Shown one piece after another: positions 5,981 through 13,917 of a stretch of 14,522 nucleotides of DNA. This DNA comes from an uncultured Mycoplasmatota bacterium (GTDB lineage: Bacteria > Bacillota_I > Bacilli_A > RF39 > UBA660). The position numbers were made by a program, and so were the translations under genes. Positions within the stretch are counted from its first letter, which is position 1; each line of letters begins with the position of its first letter. The notes under the pieces are model-generated. The model did no database searches. It was not told the DNA's origin and was given only the letters and a program-made list of their open reading frames with translations. Location of the stretch: the NCBI GenBank assembly GCA_900551925.1, contig URXR01000028.1, positions 1 to 14,522 of the forward strand. Reading direction: 5' to 3'.

Positions 5981-6861
5981 AAAGCGGTTTCGTAAGTATA
6001 GTTGGACGCCCTAATGTCGGGAAATCCACTTTAATAAATAGGCTATTAAATAAAAAAATCGCTATTACCTCTGATAAAGTAGGCACCACTAGAAATATTA
6101 TTTATGGAGTTTTAAATGAAGATGACGCTCAAATAATTTTTATTGATACTCCAGGTATCGGTAAAGCAAGTAACAAATTAGAAACTTCTTTAAATAAAAA
6201 AGCCTATTCCTCATTAGAAAATTATTTAGTCTTATTCTTAATTGATATAAAAAGTGGTTTTGGCAAAAATGATGAAAAGATTCTAAATAGATTAAAACAA
6301 GATAATAAAAAAGTAATTTTAGTTTTAAATAAAATAGATAAACTCTCTAAAGAAGAACTATTTAATGAAATTCTAAAATTAAAAGATTTATACGATTTTT
6401 TAGATATTGTTCCAATATCTAGTCTTAAAAATAAAAATATTGAAGAGCTAAAAAAAGTAATAAAAAAGCATCTTCCTGATAATGTAAAATATTTTGAAGA
6501 TGATTATATTACTAATGTCGATGAAACCTTTATGATTGGAGAAATAATAAGAGAAAAAGTTCTAATGCTAACTAAACAAGAAGTACCTCATGCTATTACT
6601 TGTTTAGTAGAAAATATTTCTTTTTCTAAAAATGTCGTCCATATAAACGCTTTAATTATCACAGATCGAAAAAATTTAAAGAAAATTATAATTGGGAAAA
6701 ATGGAACCATGTTAAAAAAAATAGGTTCTCTAGCTAGACCTGAAATAGAGAAGCTATTAGGTAAAAAAGTTTACTTAGAACTATATGTAAAAACTATTGA
6801 AAATTGGAAAAATAAAGAAGAAATTTTTGAATATTTAAAAATAAATGAAAGAGATTTATAA
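5977..6861 (+). CDS. era: GTPase Era (30S ribosome assembly)
   Basis: Era binds the 3' end of 16S rRNA and acts in small-subunit maturation. The 294-residue protein has G1 GRPNVGKST (10-18), G2 TTRN, G3 DTPG, G4 NKID and G5 SSL. A C-terminal KH domain follows, with the IREKVLMLTKQEVPHA linker and the IIIGKNGTMLKKIG loop. Length and motif order are normal. The start overlaps the cdd stop by four bases (ATGA). YbeY and Era act on the same rRNA end and lie in one operon here, as in Bacillus. Confidence 0.97.
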   Translation: MKSGFVSIVGRPNVGKSTLINRLLNKKIAITSDKVGTTRNIIYGVLNEDDAQIIFIDTPGIGKASNKLETSLNKKAYSSLENYLVLFLIDIKSGFGKNDEKILNRLKQDNKKVILVLNKIDKLSKEELFNEILKLKDLYDFLDIVPISSLKNKNIEELKKVIKKHLPDNVKYFEDDYITNVDETFMIGEIIREKVLMLTKQEVPHAITCLVENISFSKNVVHINALIITDRKNLKKIIIGKNGTMLKKIGSLARPEIEKLLGKKVYLELYVKTIENWKNKEEIFEYLKINERDL

Positions 6862-6891
6862 AAAAGTATCACTATAATAATAGGTGATAAA

Positions 6892-7014
6892 ATGAAAGAT
6901 AAAATATGGGATTTATTTAAAATAACTGGAGATATAAAATACTATTTAATGTTTAAAGAAATGGAGAAGAATAAAACAGATGCAAAACATAAAAGTGAAA
7001 GGAATAATAATTAA
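6892..7014 (+). CDS. yqzL: YqzL-family small protein
   Basis: This 40-residue gene lies between era and recO, the place of yqzL in Bacillus. The sequence IWDLFKITGDIKYYLMFKEMEKN matches the family's pattern W..F..TG....YL..KE.E. AGGTGAT lies five bases before ATG 6892. The last 35 bases overlap the start of recO in another frame, so it probably couples translation of recO. No function is known for the family. It is small enough to be skipped by automatic gene callers. Confidence 0.8.
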   Translation: MKDKIWDLFKITGDIKYYLMFKEMEKNKTDAKHKSERNNN

Positions 7015-7714
7015 CGATATAAATTATAGTGAATCAAGTAAAATACTTCATATTTTAACCGAAGATTATGGCCTTCTTGGAGTAATCGCTAAAGGTTGTC
7101 GTAATCTAAAGTCTAAACTAAGAAGTACTTCTATTAAATTTACTTATGGTTATTTTTATATAAGTTACAAAGAAAATTCACTCTCCACTTTATTAGAAGT
7201 AGATGTTTTAAATGAATTTAAAAACATTAAAACCAATTTAACAAAAATAGGTTACTCATCTTATCTAATGGATTTTGCTGGTCAAGTAATAAAAGAATCA
7301 AATAGCCCTGACATCTTTAGAATCTTAGAAGCTGCTCTTTTAAAAATAGAAGACGGTTTATCTCCTGATATTATAACTAATATTGTTGAACTTAAATATT
7401 TATCCTTTTTAGGAGTAATGCCAGTTCTAGATAGATGCAGTAAATGTGGAGAAACCAAAAATATAATAACTATTAATAGTGATGCTGGAGGATTACTTTG
7501 TAAAAACTGTTATCAAAATGAATATATTGTAGATGAAAAAACTATAAAACTTTTTAGAATGTTTAGTATAGTAGATATAAACAAAATAAAAGAGTTCAAT
7601 ATTAATGAACGAAATAAACAAGAAATAAATAATTTCTTAGAAAGTTACTATTTAAGATATACTGGATTATATTTAAAATCTAAGAATTTTTTAACTCAAA
7701 TTAATAAAAATTAA
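6980..7714 (+). CDS. recO: DNA repair protein RecO
   Basis: RecO works with RecF and RecR to load RecA on SSB-coated single-stranded DNA. The 244-residue protein has the N-terminal OB-fold pattern (VKGIIINDINYSESSKILHILTEDYGLL), the AKGCRN block, and a zinc finger with Cys153, Cys156, Cys174 and Cys177. Length is normal. ATG 6980 fits the usual N-terminus, but the nearest ribosome-like site (GGAGA, 6963-6967) is 12 bases away and lies inside yqzL, so coupling is likely. It is the last gene of the run; I see no clear hairpin terminator before the next promoter. Confidence 0.95.
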   Translation: MQNIKVKGIIINDINYSESSKILHILTEDYGLLGVIAKGCRNLKSKLRSTSIKFTYGYFYISYKENSLSTLLEVDVLNEFKNIKTNLTKIGYSSYLMDFAGQVIKESNSPDIFRILEAALLKIEDGLSPDIITNIVELKYLSFLGVMPVLDRCSKCGETKNIITINSDAGGLLCKNCYQNEYIVDEKTIKLFRMFSIVDINKIKEFNINERNKQEINNFLESYYLRYTGLYLKSKNFLTQINKN

Positions 7715-7721
7715 AATTTTC

Positions 7722-7750
7722 TTGTATTTTTTAAAAATATAGTGTATAAT
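7722..7750 (+). promoter_or_regulatory. Sigma-A-type promoter of rpmF
   Basis: TTGTAT (7722-7727) and a perfect TATAAT (7745-7750) are separated by 17 bases. The expected transcript start is near 7757, giving a leader of about 45 bases that contains a small dyad, TGACT-TCT-AGTCA (7762-7774), before the AAGGAGGG ribosome site at 7787-7794. Confidence 0.7.
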
Positions 7751-7800
7751 TTATAAAGCAATGACTTCTAGTCAATATAAATGAAAAAGGAGGGATTAAT

Positions 7801-8037
7801 ATGGCAGTTCCTGCTAGAAAAGTTTCTAAAACCAGAGGAGCAACAAGACGTGCTCATATGGCTTTAACTAAAAAAGAAACTACTAAATGTTCAAATTGTG
7901 GAGCAATTATTAAATCTCATAGAGTTTGCCCTGAATGTGGTTATTATAAAAATAATCAAGTTATAAAAGATCAAACAGAAGAAGTAGTTGAACCTAAAAA
8001 AGAAAAAAAATCTAAAAAAGAAAAAGAAGAAAAATAA
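7801..8037 (+). CDS. rpmF: Ribosomal protein bL32 with a charged C-terminal extension
   Basis: bL32 is a small 50S subunit protein. The N-terminus MAVPARKVSKTRGATRRAH is diagnostic, and a four-Cys zinc ribbon is formed by Cys30, Cys33, Cys43 and Cys46. The usual length is about 57-60 residues. Here there are 78, because a tail after residue ~57 is almost entirely Lys/Glu (EPKKEKKSKKEKEEK). The gene has a very strong ribosome site, its own promoter and a terminator, as expected for a highly expressed single gene. The common upstream partner yceD (DUF177) is absent; recO precedes it instead. Confidence 0.96.
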   Translation: MAVPARKVSKTRGATRRAHMALTKKETTKCSNCGAIIKSHRVCPECGYYKNNQVIKDQTEEVVEPKKEKKSKKEKEEK

Positions 8038-8038
8038 T

Positions 8039-8061
8039 ACTGCTAAAAAGCAGTTTTTTTT
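8039..8061 (+). terminator. Rho-independent terminator of rpmF
   Basis: The stem ACTGCT (8039-8044) and AGCAGT (8049-8054) closes an AAAA loop and is followed by eight T residues (8054-8061). It lies one base after the rpmF stop codon. Confidence 0.85.
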
Positions 8062-8105
8062 AATATAAAAAATAAATAATGGAATATACTAATACTGGTG
8101 ATAGA

Positions 8106-8630
8106 ATGAACTTAAAAAAATTAAAAATTATCGCAGTTATAGCAATTTTTTTATTTACAGTACTATATCATTTTTTATATGACTGGTTACCAAACCCAAT
8201 ATTTGCTGTCTTTTTTCCAGTCAATGAAAGCATTTGGGAACATATGAAACTCCTTTATAGTGGGATTATATCGTGGGGCATAATAGAGTATTTTCTTCTA
8301 AATAAAACTAAAACAAAATATAATAATTTTTGGTATCAACTATTTATAACAGCAATTACTAGTATCCCTTTATATTTAATAATTTTCTTACCATTATACA
8401 ATATCTTTGGAGAAAATATGATTATTTCCATAGTACTTCTAATCATAGTTATTATTTTAGAACAAATACTTAGCTATTACTTATTAAAATCTAAAATCAA
8501 AAAACCCATTTTAAATAAAATTTCTCTAGTTTTACTAATATTATTTTATTTTGTTTTCTTAAATTTAACTTATTATCCTCCAGAGAATTATATATTCTAT
8601 GATACAGTAGCTAAAAAGTATGGAATTTAA
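8106..8630 (+). CDS. DUF6512-like integral membrane protein
   Basis: The 174-residue protein has about five or six hydrophobic segments, the first at about 7-26. A conserved-looking block, LYHFLYDWLPN…FFPVNESIWEHMKLL (residues 20-50), contains His22, Asn40, Glu41, Trp44, Glu45 and His46. I associate this block with the uncharacterised DUF6512 membrane family; the family name is from memory and no function is known. I start it at ATG 8106, preceded by GGTGAT in the same layout as other genes here (compare GGTGATAAAATG at yqzL). The ATG at 8079 has no ribosome site. It stands alone between two terminators, and a TATACT at 8085-8090 may be its -10 element without a good -35. Confidence 0.75.
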   Translation: MNLKKLKIIAVIAIFLFTVLYHFLYDWLPNPIFAVFFPVNESIWEHMKLLYSGIISWGIIEYFLLNKTKTKYNNFWYQLFITAITSIPLYLIIFLPLYNIFGENMIISIVLLIIVIILEQILSYYLLKSKIKKPILNKISLVLLILFYFVFLNLTYYPPENYIFYDTVAKKYGI

Positions 8631-8669
8631 GAACCATACAAATATTTATAAGATTAATTAACAGTCTAC

Positions 8670-8696
8670 AACTTAATTATTTGATTAAGTTTTTTT
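8670..8696 (+). terminator. Rho-independent terminator upstream of typA
   Basis: The stem AACTTAAT (8670-8677) and ATTAAGTT (8684-8691) closes a six-base loop, and T residues run from 8690 to 8696. It terminates the DUF6512-like gene and directly abuts the typA promoter. Confidence 0.75.
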
Positions 8697-8697
8697 C

Positions 8698-8726
8698 TTG
8701 CACAAATCTAAAAAATTTGTTATAAT
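8698..8726 (+). promoter_or_regulatory. Sigma-A-type promoter of typA
   Basis: TTGCAC (8698-8703) and TATAAT (8721-8726) are spaced by 17 bases. The start of transcription is expected near 8733. That excludes the TTG at 8727 as a translation start for typA. Confidence 0.8.
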
Positions 8727-8756
8727 TTGAAAGGTTTATTTAGGAGATGTATAAAA

Positions 8757-10553
8757 ATGGAAAAAATTATAAACATTGCCGTAGTAGCACATGTTGATGT
8801 TGGAAAAAGCACTTTAGTAGATGCTCTTTTAAGTCAATGTCATGCTCTAGATAAAGAACTTACTACTCATCAAATAATGGATAGCAATGATTTAGAAAAA
8901 GAACGTGGTATAACCATCTATTCTAAAAATTGTTCTATTCGCTATAAGGACTATAAAATTAATATTGTAGATACTCCAGGGCATGCTGACTTCTCATCAG
9001 AAGTAGAACGAATTATCAAAACAGTAGATACTGTTGTTTTAATGGTTGATTCTAAAGAAGGAGTAATGCCTCAAACTAGATATGTTTTAGAAAAAGCTTT
9101 AAAAAATAATCTTAATCCTATTTTATTTATTAATAAAATAGATAAAAAAGATGCTAGAATTGATGAAGTAGTAAATATGACCTTTGATCTTTTTGTAGAA
9201 CTTAATGCCAATAACAAACAATTAGATTTTCCTATTTGCTATGGTATAGCTAAACAAGGTATAGCGAAACTCGATGAAAATGATAACAGCACTAATATCT
9301 TTCCACTTCTTGATACAATCATTGAAAACACTACACCTTTAGAGGGAAACGAAAAAGACCCCGTTACTTTTCAAGTATCGACATTAGATTATGATGATTA
9401 TTTAGGAAGACTTGGAATAGGTAGAATATCAAAAGGTGTTTTAAAACAAGGTATGACTGTAACAATAAGTAAAAATGATGGTACTTTAGAACAATCAAAA
9501 ATAAATAAAATCTTTGTAAACGAAGGTATAAAAAGAGTTGAAGTAAAAGAAGCTAGATATGGAGAAATAGTTATTGTATCATCCTCTCCCAATATTAAAG
9601 TAGGAGATACTATTTGTGATCCCAATAATGTAAATCCACTTCCCCCAATCGAAATAGAAGAACCAACTTTATCTATGAACTTTTTAGTTAACTCTTCACC
9701 ATTTGCCGGCAGAAGTGGTAAGTTTCTAACTAATCGTCACATTAAAGAAAGATTAGATAGAGAATTAGAAACCAATGTCGGCTTAAAAGTAGAAGAATTA
9801 AAAGATAGCGATGGTTATAAAGTATCAGGAAGAGGAGAACTTCATTTATCAATTCTCTTAGAAAACATGAGAAGAGAAGGTTATGAACTTTCCGTTTCAA
9901 AACCAGAAGTTTTATTAAAAGAAATAAATGGTGAGAAGTACGAACCATTCGAAGAAGTTTTAATAAATACTCCAAGCGACTATTCAGGAACAGTTATCAA
10001 TGATTTAAATGAAAGAAAAGGTATTATGACTTCTGTTACAAATGAAGAAAATTATACTAAAATTATCTTTTTAGTACCAACTCGCGGTTTAATAGGATAC
10101 CGCAGTAACTTCATAACAAATACTAAAGGTGAAGGAATCATGGTAAGAAGCTTCAAAGAATTTAAACCTTACGTTGGACCAATCAAAAAACGTAAAAACG
10201 GAGTTCTAGTGTCCATGGAAGATGGTAAAGCTATGGCCTATTCACTATTTAATTTAAGTGACCGAGGAACTATGATAATAGAGCCAGGAACAGATGTATA
10301 TAAAGGTATGATTATTGGAATAAACAACAGAGATAATGATTTAAATGTTAACCCTTGCAAAAACAAACAATTAACAAATACCAGAGCAGCAGGATCTGAT
10401 GAAGCTTTAACTTTAATAAAACCAAAAGTATTTACTCTAGAAGAAGCTTTAGAATTTATTGAAAGTGATGAATTAGTAGAAATAACTCCAGATGCTATAA
10501 GATTAAGAAAAAAGATTCTTGATGACAAAGAAAGATATAGGCAAAATAAATAA
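8757..10553 (+). CDS. typA: Ribosome-associated GTPase TypA/BipA
   Basis: TypA is an EF-G-like translational GTPase that acts in ribosome assembly and stress adaptation. The 598-residue protein has G1 AHVDVGKST (11-19), the EKERGITI switch, DTPGHADF with the catalytic His, and NKID. C-terminal TypA blocks include GRGELHLSILLENMRREGYE, RGLIGYRSNF and the NPCKNKQLTNTRAAGSDEA region. The usual His in AHVDHGK is Val15. Start ATG 8757 follows AGGAG at 8742-8746, and an upstream in-frame TTG at 8727 touches the -10 box. It forms a one-gene unit with its own promoter and terminator. Confidence 0.97.
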   Translation: MEKIINIAVVAHVDVGKSTLVDALLSQCHALDKELTTHQIMDSNDLEKERGITIYSKNCSIRYKDYKINIVDTPGHADFSSEVERIIKTVDTVVLMVDSKEGVMPQTRYVLEKALKNNLNPILFINKIDKKDARIDEVVNMTFDLFVELNANNKQLDFPICYGIAKQGIAKLDENDNSTNIFPLLDTIIENTTPLEGNEKDPVTFQVSTLDYDDYLGRLGIGRISKGVLKQGMTVTISKNDGTLEQSKINKIFVNEGIKRVEVKEARYGEIVIVSSSPNIKVGDTICDPNNVNPLPPIEIEEPTLSMNFLVNSSPFAGRSGKFLTNRHIKERLDRELETNVGLKVEELKDSDGYKVSGRGELHLSILLENMRREGYELSVSKPEVLLKEINGEKYEPFEEVLINTPSDYSGTVINDLNERKGIMTSVTNEENYTKIIFLVPTRGLIGYRSNFITNTKGEGIMVRSFKEFKPYVGPIKKRKNGVLVSMEDGKAMAYSLFNLSDRGTMIIEPGTDVYKGMIIGINNRDNDLNVNPCKNKQLTNTRAAGSDEALTLIKPKVFTLEEALEFIESDELVEITPDAIRLRKKILDDKERYRQNK

Positions 10554-10587
10554 AAGTCAAAAGACTATCCTTTTGACTTTTTCTTTT
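10552..10587 (+). terminator. Rho-independent terminator of typA
   Basis: A 12-bp stem, AAAAGTCAAAAG (10552-10563) with CTTTTGACTTTT (10570-10581), closes a six-base loop and is followed by a T-rich tract. It starts within the typA stop codon. Confidence 0.87.
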
Positions 10588-10607
10588 TGAAAAATATCTC
10601 CTTCTAA

Positions 10608-10636
10608 TTTACGAAATCCTTAAAAAGTGCTATAAT
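10608..10636 (+). promoter_or_regulatory. Sigma-A-type promoter of truB
   Basis: TTTACG (10608-10613) and TATAAT (10631-10636) are spaced by 17 bases, 24 bases before the truB start. The -10 is perfect and the -35 partial. Confidence 0.6.
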
Positions 10637-10659
10637 TTTAGTAATTTGGAAGTGATAAC

Positions 10660-11508
10660 ATGGATAAAGTATTACTAATAAATAAAGACAAAGGCTATAC
10701 CTCTAGAGATGTAGTAAACATAATCTCTAAAAAGTTAAATGAAAAGAAAGTAGGACATTTTGGAACTCTAGATCCCTTAGCAACAGGACTCTTAGTAATA
10801 GGAATAGGACGTCTTACTAAATTAGGTAATCTTCTTTCTGATGAAACTAAAGATTATGAAGTAGAAGTACTATTAGGAACAAGTACTGATACATACGATA
10901 TAACCGGTAAAACCATAAAAACTTTAGCTAATTTTAATAAAGAAAAAATAAAAGCAGAACTTTTAAAACTAAAAACAACTTATAATCAAGAAGTTCCCCC
11001 TTACAGTGCAGTTAAAATAAATGGTAAAAAACTATATGAATACGCCAGAAATAATGAAAAAGTAGAGCTTCCTAAAAAAGAAGTTACTATTTTTGATATA
11101 AACTCTATTACATTTAAAACAAAAGATAAAAGAGAATATCTTACCTTTAACTGTTCAGTAAGTAAAGGAACTTATATCAGAAGTCTTATCAATGACTTAT
11201 CAAAAAAGACTAATACTCCGATGTGTATGAGCAATCTAAAAAGAACAAGGTGTGGCACCTTTTTCTTAAAAGATGCTTACACATTAGAAGAAATAACAAA
11301 TGATAATTTTAAAGTTTTAGATATTACTGACTGTCTAGACATTGACAAAAAAGAAATACCTTCTAATTTAGAAACTAAAATTCTAAATGGAGCTGAAATA
11401 GATATGACAAACTCTAAAATGATTCTTTTTACTAAAGATAGCAACTACATTGCCTTATATGGAAACTATAAAAATAAAATGAAACCTTATTTGACCTTTA
11501 AAAAATAA
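10660..11508 (+). CDS. truB: tRNA pseudouridine-55 synthase TruB
   Basis: TruB makes pseudouridine 55 in the T-loop of tRNAs. The 282-residue protein has the signature GHFGTLDPLATGLL with catalytic Asp38. It also has the DKGYTSRDVV N-terminal motif, VPPYSAVKINGKKLYEYAR, and the late SKGTYIRSLINDL motif. GGAAGTGAT precedes ATG 10660. The usual downstream partner ribF and upstream rbfA are not adjacent, so the gene has left its common nusA-infB-rbfA-truB context. No clear hairpin terminator follows it. Confidence 0.95.
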   Translation: MDKVLLINKDKGYTSRDVVNIISKKLNEKKVGHFGTLDPLATGLLVIGIGRLTKLGNLLSDETKDYEVEVLLGTSTDTYDITGKTIKTLANFNKEKIKAELLKLKTTYNQEVPPYSAVKINGKKLYEYARNNEKVELPKKEVTIFDINSITFKTKDKREYLTFNCSVSKGTYIRSLINDLSKKTNTPMCMSNLKRTRCGTFFLKDAYTLEEITNDNFKVLDITDCLDIDKKEIPSNLETKILNGAEIDMTNSKMILFTKDSNYIALYGNYKNKMKPYLTFKK

Positions 11509-11525
11509 TCAATTTGCGCTATAAT
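11497..11525 (+). promoter_or_regulatory. Probable sigma-A-type promoter of the comN-relA-dtd unit
   Basis: TTTAAA (11497-11502) and a perfect TATAAT (11520-11525) are spaced by 17 bases. The sequence before the -10, GCTATAAT, is the same as at the truB promoter. The -35 overlaps the 3' end of truB. Confidence 0.5.
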
Positions 11526-11542
11526 ATAAAAAGGAGAGTATT

Positions 11543-11746
11543 ATGGATTTTAAAAATATTTATGAGTTACAAAAAAGAGTCATGCCTGCTCTTAAAAAAA
11601 GGGCTAGCGATCTAACCAAACAAGGAATTGAAATTTCCCCAGAAGATATTTGGACTAATCTTAAAAATAATAAATGGATTAAAGCCCAAAATCTTTCTTT
11701 AAATGAAATAGTAAATGATATTTTAAAATATGAACCTAAAAACTAA
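11543..11746 (+). CDS. comN: ComN-like post-transcriptional regulator family protein
   Basis: This is a 67-residue, probably helical protein with the pattern LQKRVMPALKKRASDL…EISPEDIWTNLKNNKWIKAQNLSLNEIVNDIL. It agrees with what I recall of the Bacillus ComN (YrzD) family, small post-transcriptional regulators. In Bacillus comN lies in the spoVB-comN-secDF-recJ-apt-relA-dtd region; here it directly precedes relA, supporting the assignment. AAGGAGAG lies just before ATG 11543. B. subtilis ComN affects comE mRNA; no such target is visible here, so the role in this organism is unknown. Confidence 0.65.
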   Translation: MDFKNIYELQKRVMPALKKRASDLTKQGIEISPEDIWTNLKNNKWIKAQNLSLNEIVNDILKYEPKN

Positions 11747-11778
11747 ATAACAAATAATATAGAAGTGGAGGAATTTAT

Positions 11779-13917
11779 ATGAGTAATAGAACTATTAGTT
11801 ACGATGATTTAAAACAAGAAATAGAAAAATACTTAAGTTCTGATGAAATAAAAGAAGTCGAAAAAGCTTATAAATTTGCCTATGATAAACACAAAGGACA
11901 ATATCGAAAAACAGGTGAAGAATATATAGTTCATCCACTTTTTGTTGCTCATATCTTAACTACAATAAGAGCAGATAAAGATACTTTAATCGCTGGACTT
12001 TTACATGATGTTATCGAAGATACTGAAGTAACTAAAGAAGAATTAAAAAATCTTTTCGGCGAAACTGTAGCCAACTTAGTAGATGGTGTTACTAAAATTA
12101 ATAGCATTAATGTCTCAACAGAAAATGAGTATCTAACTGGGTACTACAAAAAAATAATTGTCGGAATGAGTGAAGACGTTAGAGTTATTATTATAAAATT
12201 AGCCGATCGTCTTCACAATATGAGAACCTTATATGCTCTTCCTCATGATAGACAAAAACGAAAAGCTAAAGAAACTTTAGAAATTTTAGCACCCATAGCT
12301 CATCGTCTTGGAATGCACAAAATAAAAAGCGAATTAGAAGATTTATCACTTAAATATCTAAAACCAGAAGCTTATCGTGATGTAGTAGAAAAACTAAACC
12401 ACACAAAAAAAGAACGCGAAGAATATGTCAAAAAAATGATGGATGAAGTAAGTGAGCTTTTACGAAACAATAATATTAAACATGAGATTAAAGGTCGAGC
12501 TAAAAGCATTTACAGTATTTATAAAAAATTAGATAAAGGACGAAGTTTTAATGATATTTATGATCTTTTAGCAATTAGGATTTTAGTAGATAAAGAACAA
12601 GAATGTTACTTAGCCCTAGGATTAATTCATTCAAAATATAAACCAGTTTCTAAGCGCTTTAAAGATTATATAGCTATGCCTAAAACTAATTTATATCAAA
12701 CTTTGCATACCACAGTTTTTGGCCCCTTTGGCAACTTATTTGAAATTCAAATTAGAACTTATGAAATGGATGAAATAGCAGAAAACGGTATAGCCTCTCA
12801 CTGGGCTTATAAAGAAAATAAAAATGCCGCTTTAGAAATGCAAAATGTCACTGAACAAAAACTCCAATTTTATAAATCAATTATTGAATTAAAAGAAGAC
12901 AAACTTACTAGCGAAGATTTTGTCGATAAAGTAAAAAATGAAGTTTTAAATAATAATATATATGTTTATACTCCTAAAGGTGATGTCATAGAAATGCCCA
13001 AAGGTTCCACTCCAATTGATTTTGCTTATCGAATTCATTCTCAAGTTGGAGATAAAATGACCGGAGCAATAGTTAATAATAATATGGTAAACATTAGTTA
13101 TGAATTACAAAATGGAGATATAATTAAAATCATTACTAATAACAATTCCAAAGGACCTTCTAGAGAATGGCTTAATATCGTAAAAACTACTGCAGCAAGA
13201 AACAAAATAAAAAACTTTTTCAATAGAACAACTAAAGAAGATTACATAAATCAAGGAAAAGATTTACTTGAAAAAGAACTAAGAAGACGTAAAATACCTA
13301 TCAATGAATTTATGGAACCTGAAAATTTAGAAAGAATCTACAAAAACTTTAAATTAGATTCTCTAGAAGATATTTATTTAAACATTGGTAATAACAAATA
13401 TTCTCCAAAAAGTATTATCAAAAAAGAAAATGAAGAAACTCAAAAAGAAGAAAAGAAACCTAAATTAGTAATAAAAAATAATGATAATGATATAATTGTT
13501 GGGGATACTAAAAATATTGAAACCCATATTGCCAACTGTTGTCTTCCTGTACCAGGAGATGAAATAGTAGGTTATATAACTAAAACTAGTGGTATTAGTA
13601 TTCATCGAAAAATTTGCAGTAATATTGAACTTTTCGATGACCGAATAGTTGAAGCTTTTTGGAATCCTAATATCGATAACAAATATAGCAGTGAATTAAT
13701 AATTCATACCACCTCTAGAGAAAACATAGTTCTTGATATTGTTCAAACAGCAGCAACTCTTAATATAAATGTAGAAAATGTTAATTTAATAAGTAAAGGC
13801 GCTAATAATGTCTATTCAGTAGATATAGTAGTAGCAAATTTAGAAGATTTAACTAAATATATGCTTAATCTTCAAAAAATAAAATATGTAAATGATGTAG
13901 AAAGGATAATAAAATAA
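11779..13917 (+). CDS. relA: Bifunctional (p)ppGpp synthetase/hydrolase (RelA/SpoT homologue, Rel)
   Basis: Rel makes and degrades (p)ppGpp, the stringent-response alarmone. The 712 residues are close to the 734 of B. subtilis. The HD hydrolase domain has His52, His76-Asp77 and Glu80-Asp81 in LLHDVIEDT, plus ADRLHNM. The synthetase domain starts near residue 239 with GRAKSIYSIYKK and contains RFKDYIAMPK and YQTLHTTVFGP. A TGS domain begins near 391 (YVYTPKGDVIEMPKGSTPIDFAYRIHSQ, split here only by description). A Cys-rich segment has His583 and Cys587-Cys588 in HIANCCLPVPGD, and an ACT domain closes the protein. Both catalytic domains look intact, so a bifunctional long Rel is expected. GGAGGAA precedes ATG 11779. 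Its TAA stop shares one base with the dtd start. Confidence 0.97.
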   Translation: MSNRTISYDDLKQEIEKYLSSDEIKEVEKAYKFAYDKHKGQYRKTGEEYIVHPLFVAHILTTIRADKDTLIAGLLHDVIEDTEVTKEELKNLFGETVANLVDGVTKINSINVSTENEYLTGYYKKIIVGMSEDVRVIIIKLADRLHNMRTLYALPHDRQKRKAKETLEILAPIAHRLGMHKIKSELEDLSLKYLKPEAYRDVVEKLNHTKKEREEYVKKMMDEVSELLRNNNIKHEIKGRAKSIYSIYKKLDKGRSFNDIYDLLAIRILVDKEQECYLALGLIHSKYKPVSKRFKDYIAMPKTNLYQTLHTTVFGPFGNLFEIQIRTYEMDEIAENGIASHWAYKENKNAALEMQNVTEQKLQFYKSIIELKEDKLTSEDFVDKVKNEVLNNNIYVYTPKGDVIEMPKGSTPIDFAYRIHSQVGDKMTGAIVNNNMVNISYELQNGDIIKIITNNNSKGPSREWLNIVKTTAARNKIKNFFNRTTKEDYINQGKDLLEKELRRRKIPINEFMEPENLERIYKNFKLDSLEDIYLNIGNNKYSPKSIIKKENEETQKEEKKPKLVIKNNDNDIIVGDTKNIETHIANCCLPVPGDEIVGYITKTSGISIHRKICSNIELFDDRIVEAFWNPNIDNKYSSELIIHTTSRENIVLDIVQTAATLNINVENVNLISKGANNVYSVDIVVANLEDLTKYMLNLQKIKYVNDVERIIK

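Noticed and set aside
8079..8105. Earlier ATG for the DUF6512-like gene
   Set aside because: No ribosome site before it; ATG 8106 has GGTGAT upstream and gives a normal membrane-protein N-terminus.
8727..8756. TTG start for TypA ten codons upstream
   Set aside because: The TTG touches the perfect -10 box and would lie before the transcript start.
9398..10528. Minus-strand open frames within typA
   Set aside because: They are opposite a strongly conserved gene, with no family-like motif; shadows of typA codon use.
11491..11525. TTGACC (11491-11496) as -35 of the comN promoter
   Set aside because: The spacer to TATAAT would be 23 bases, too long; TTTAAA at 17 bases is preferred.
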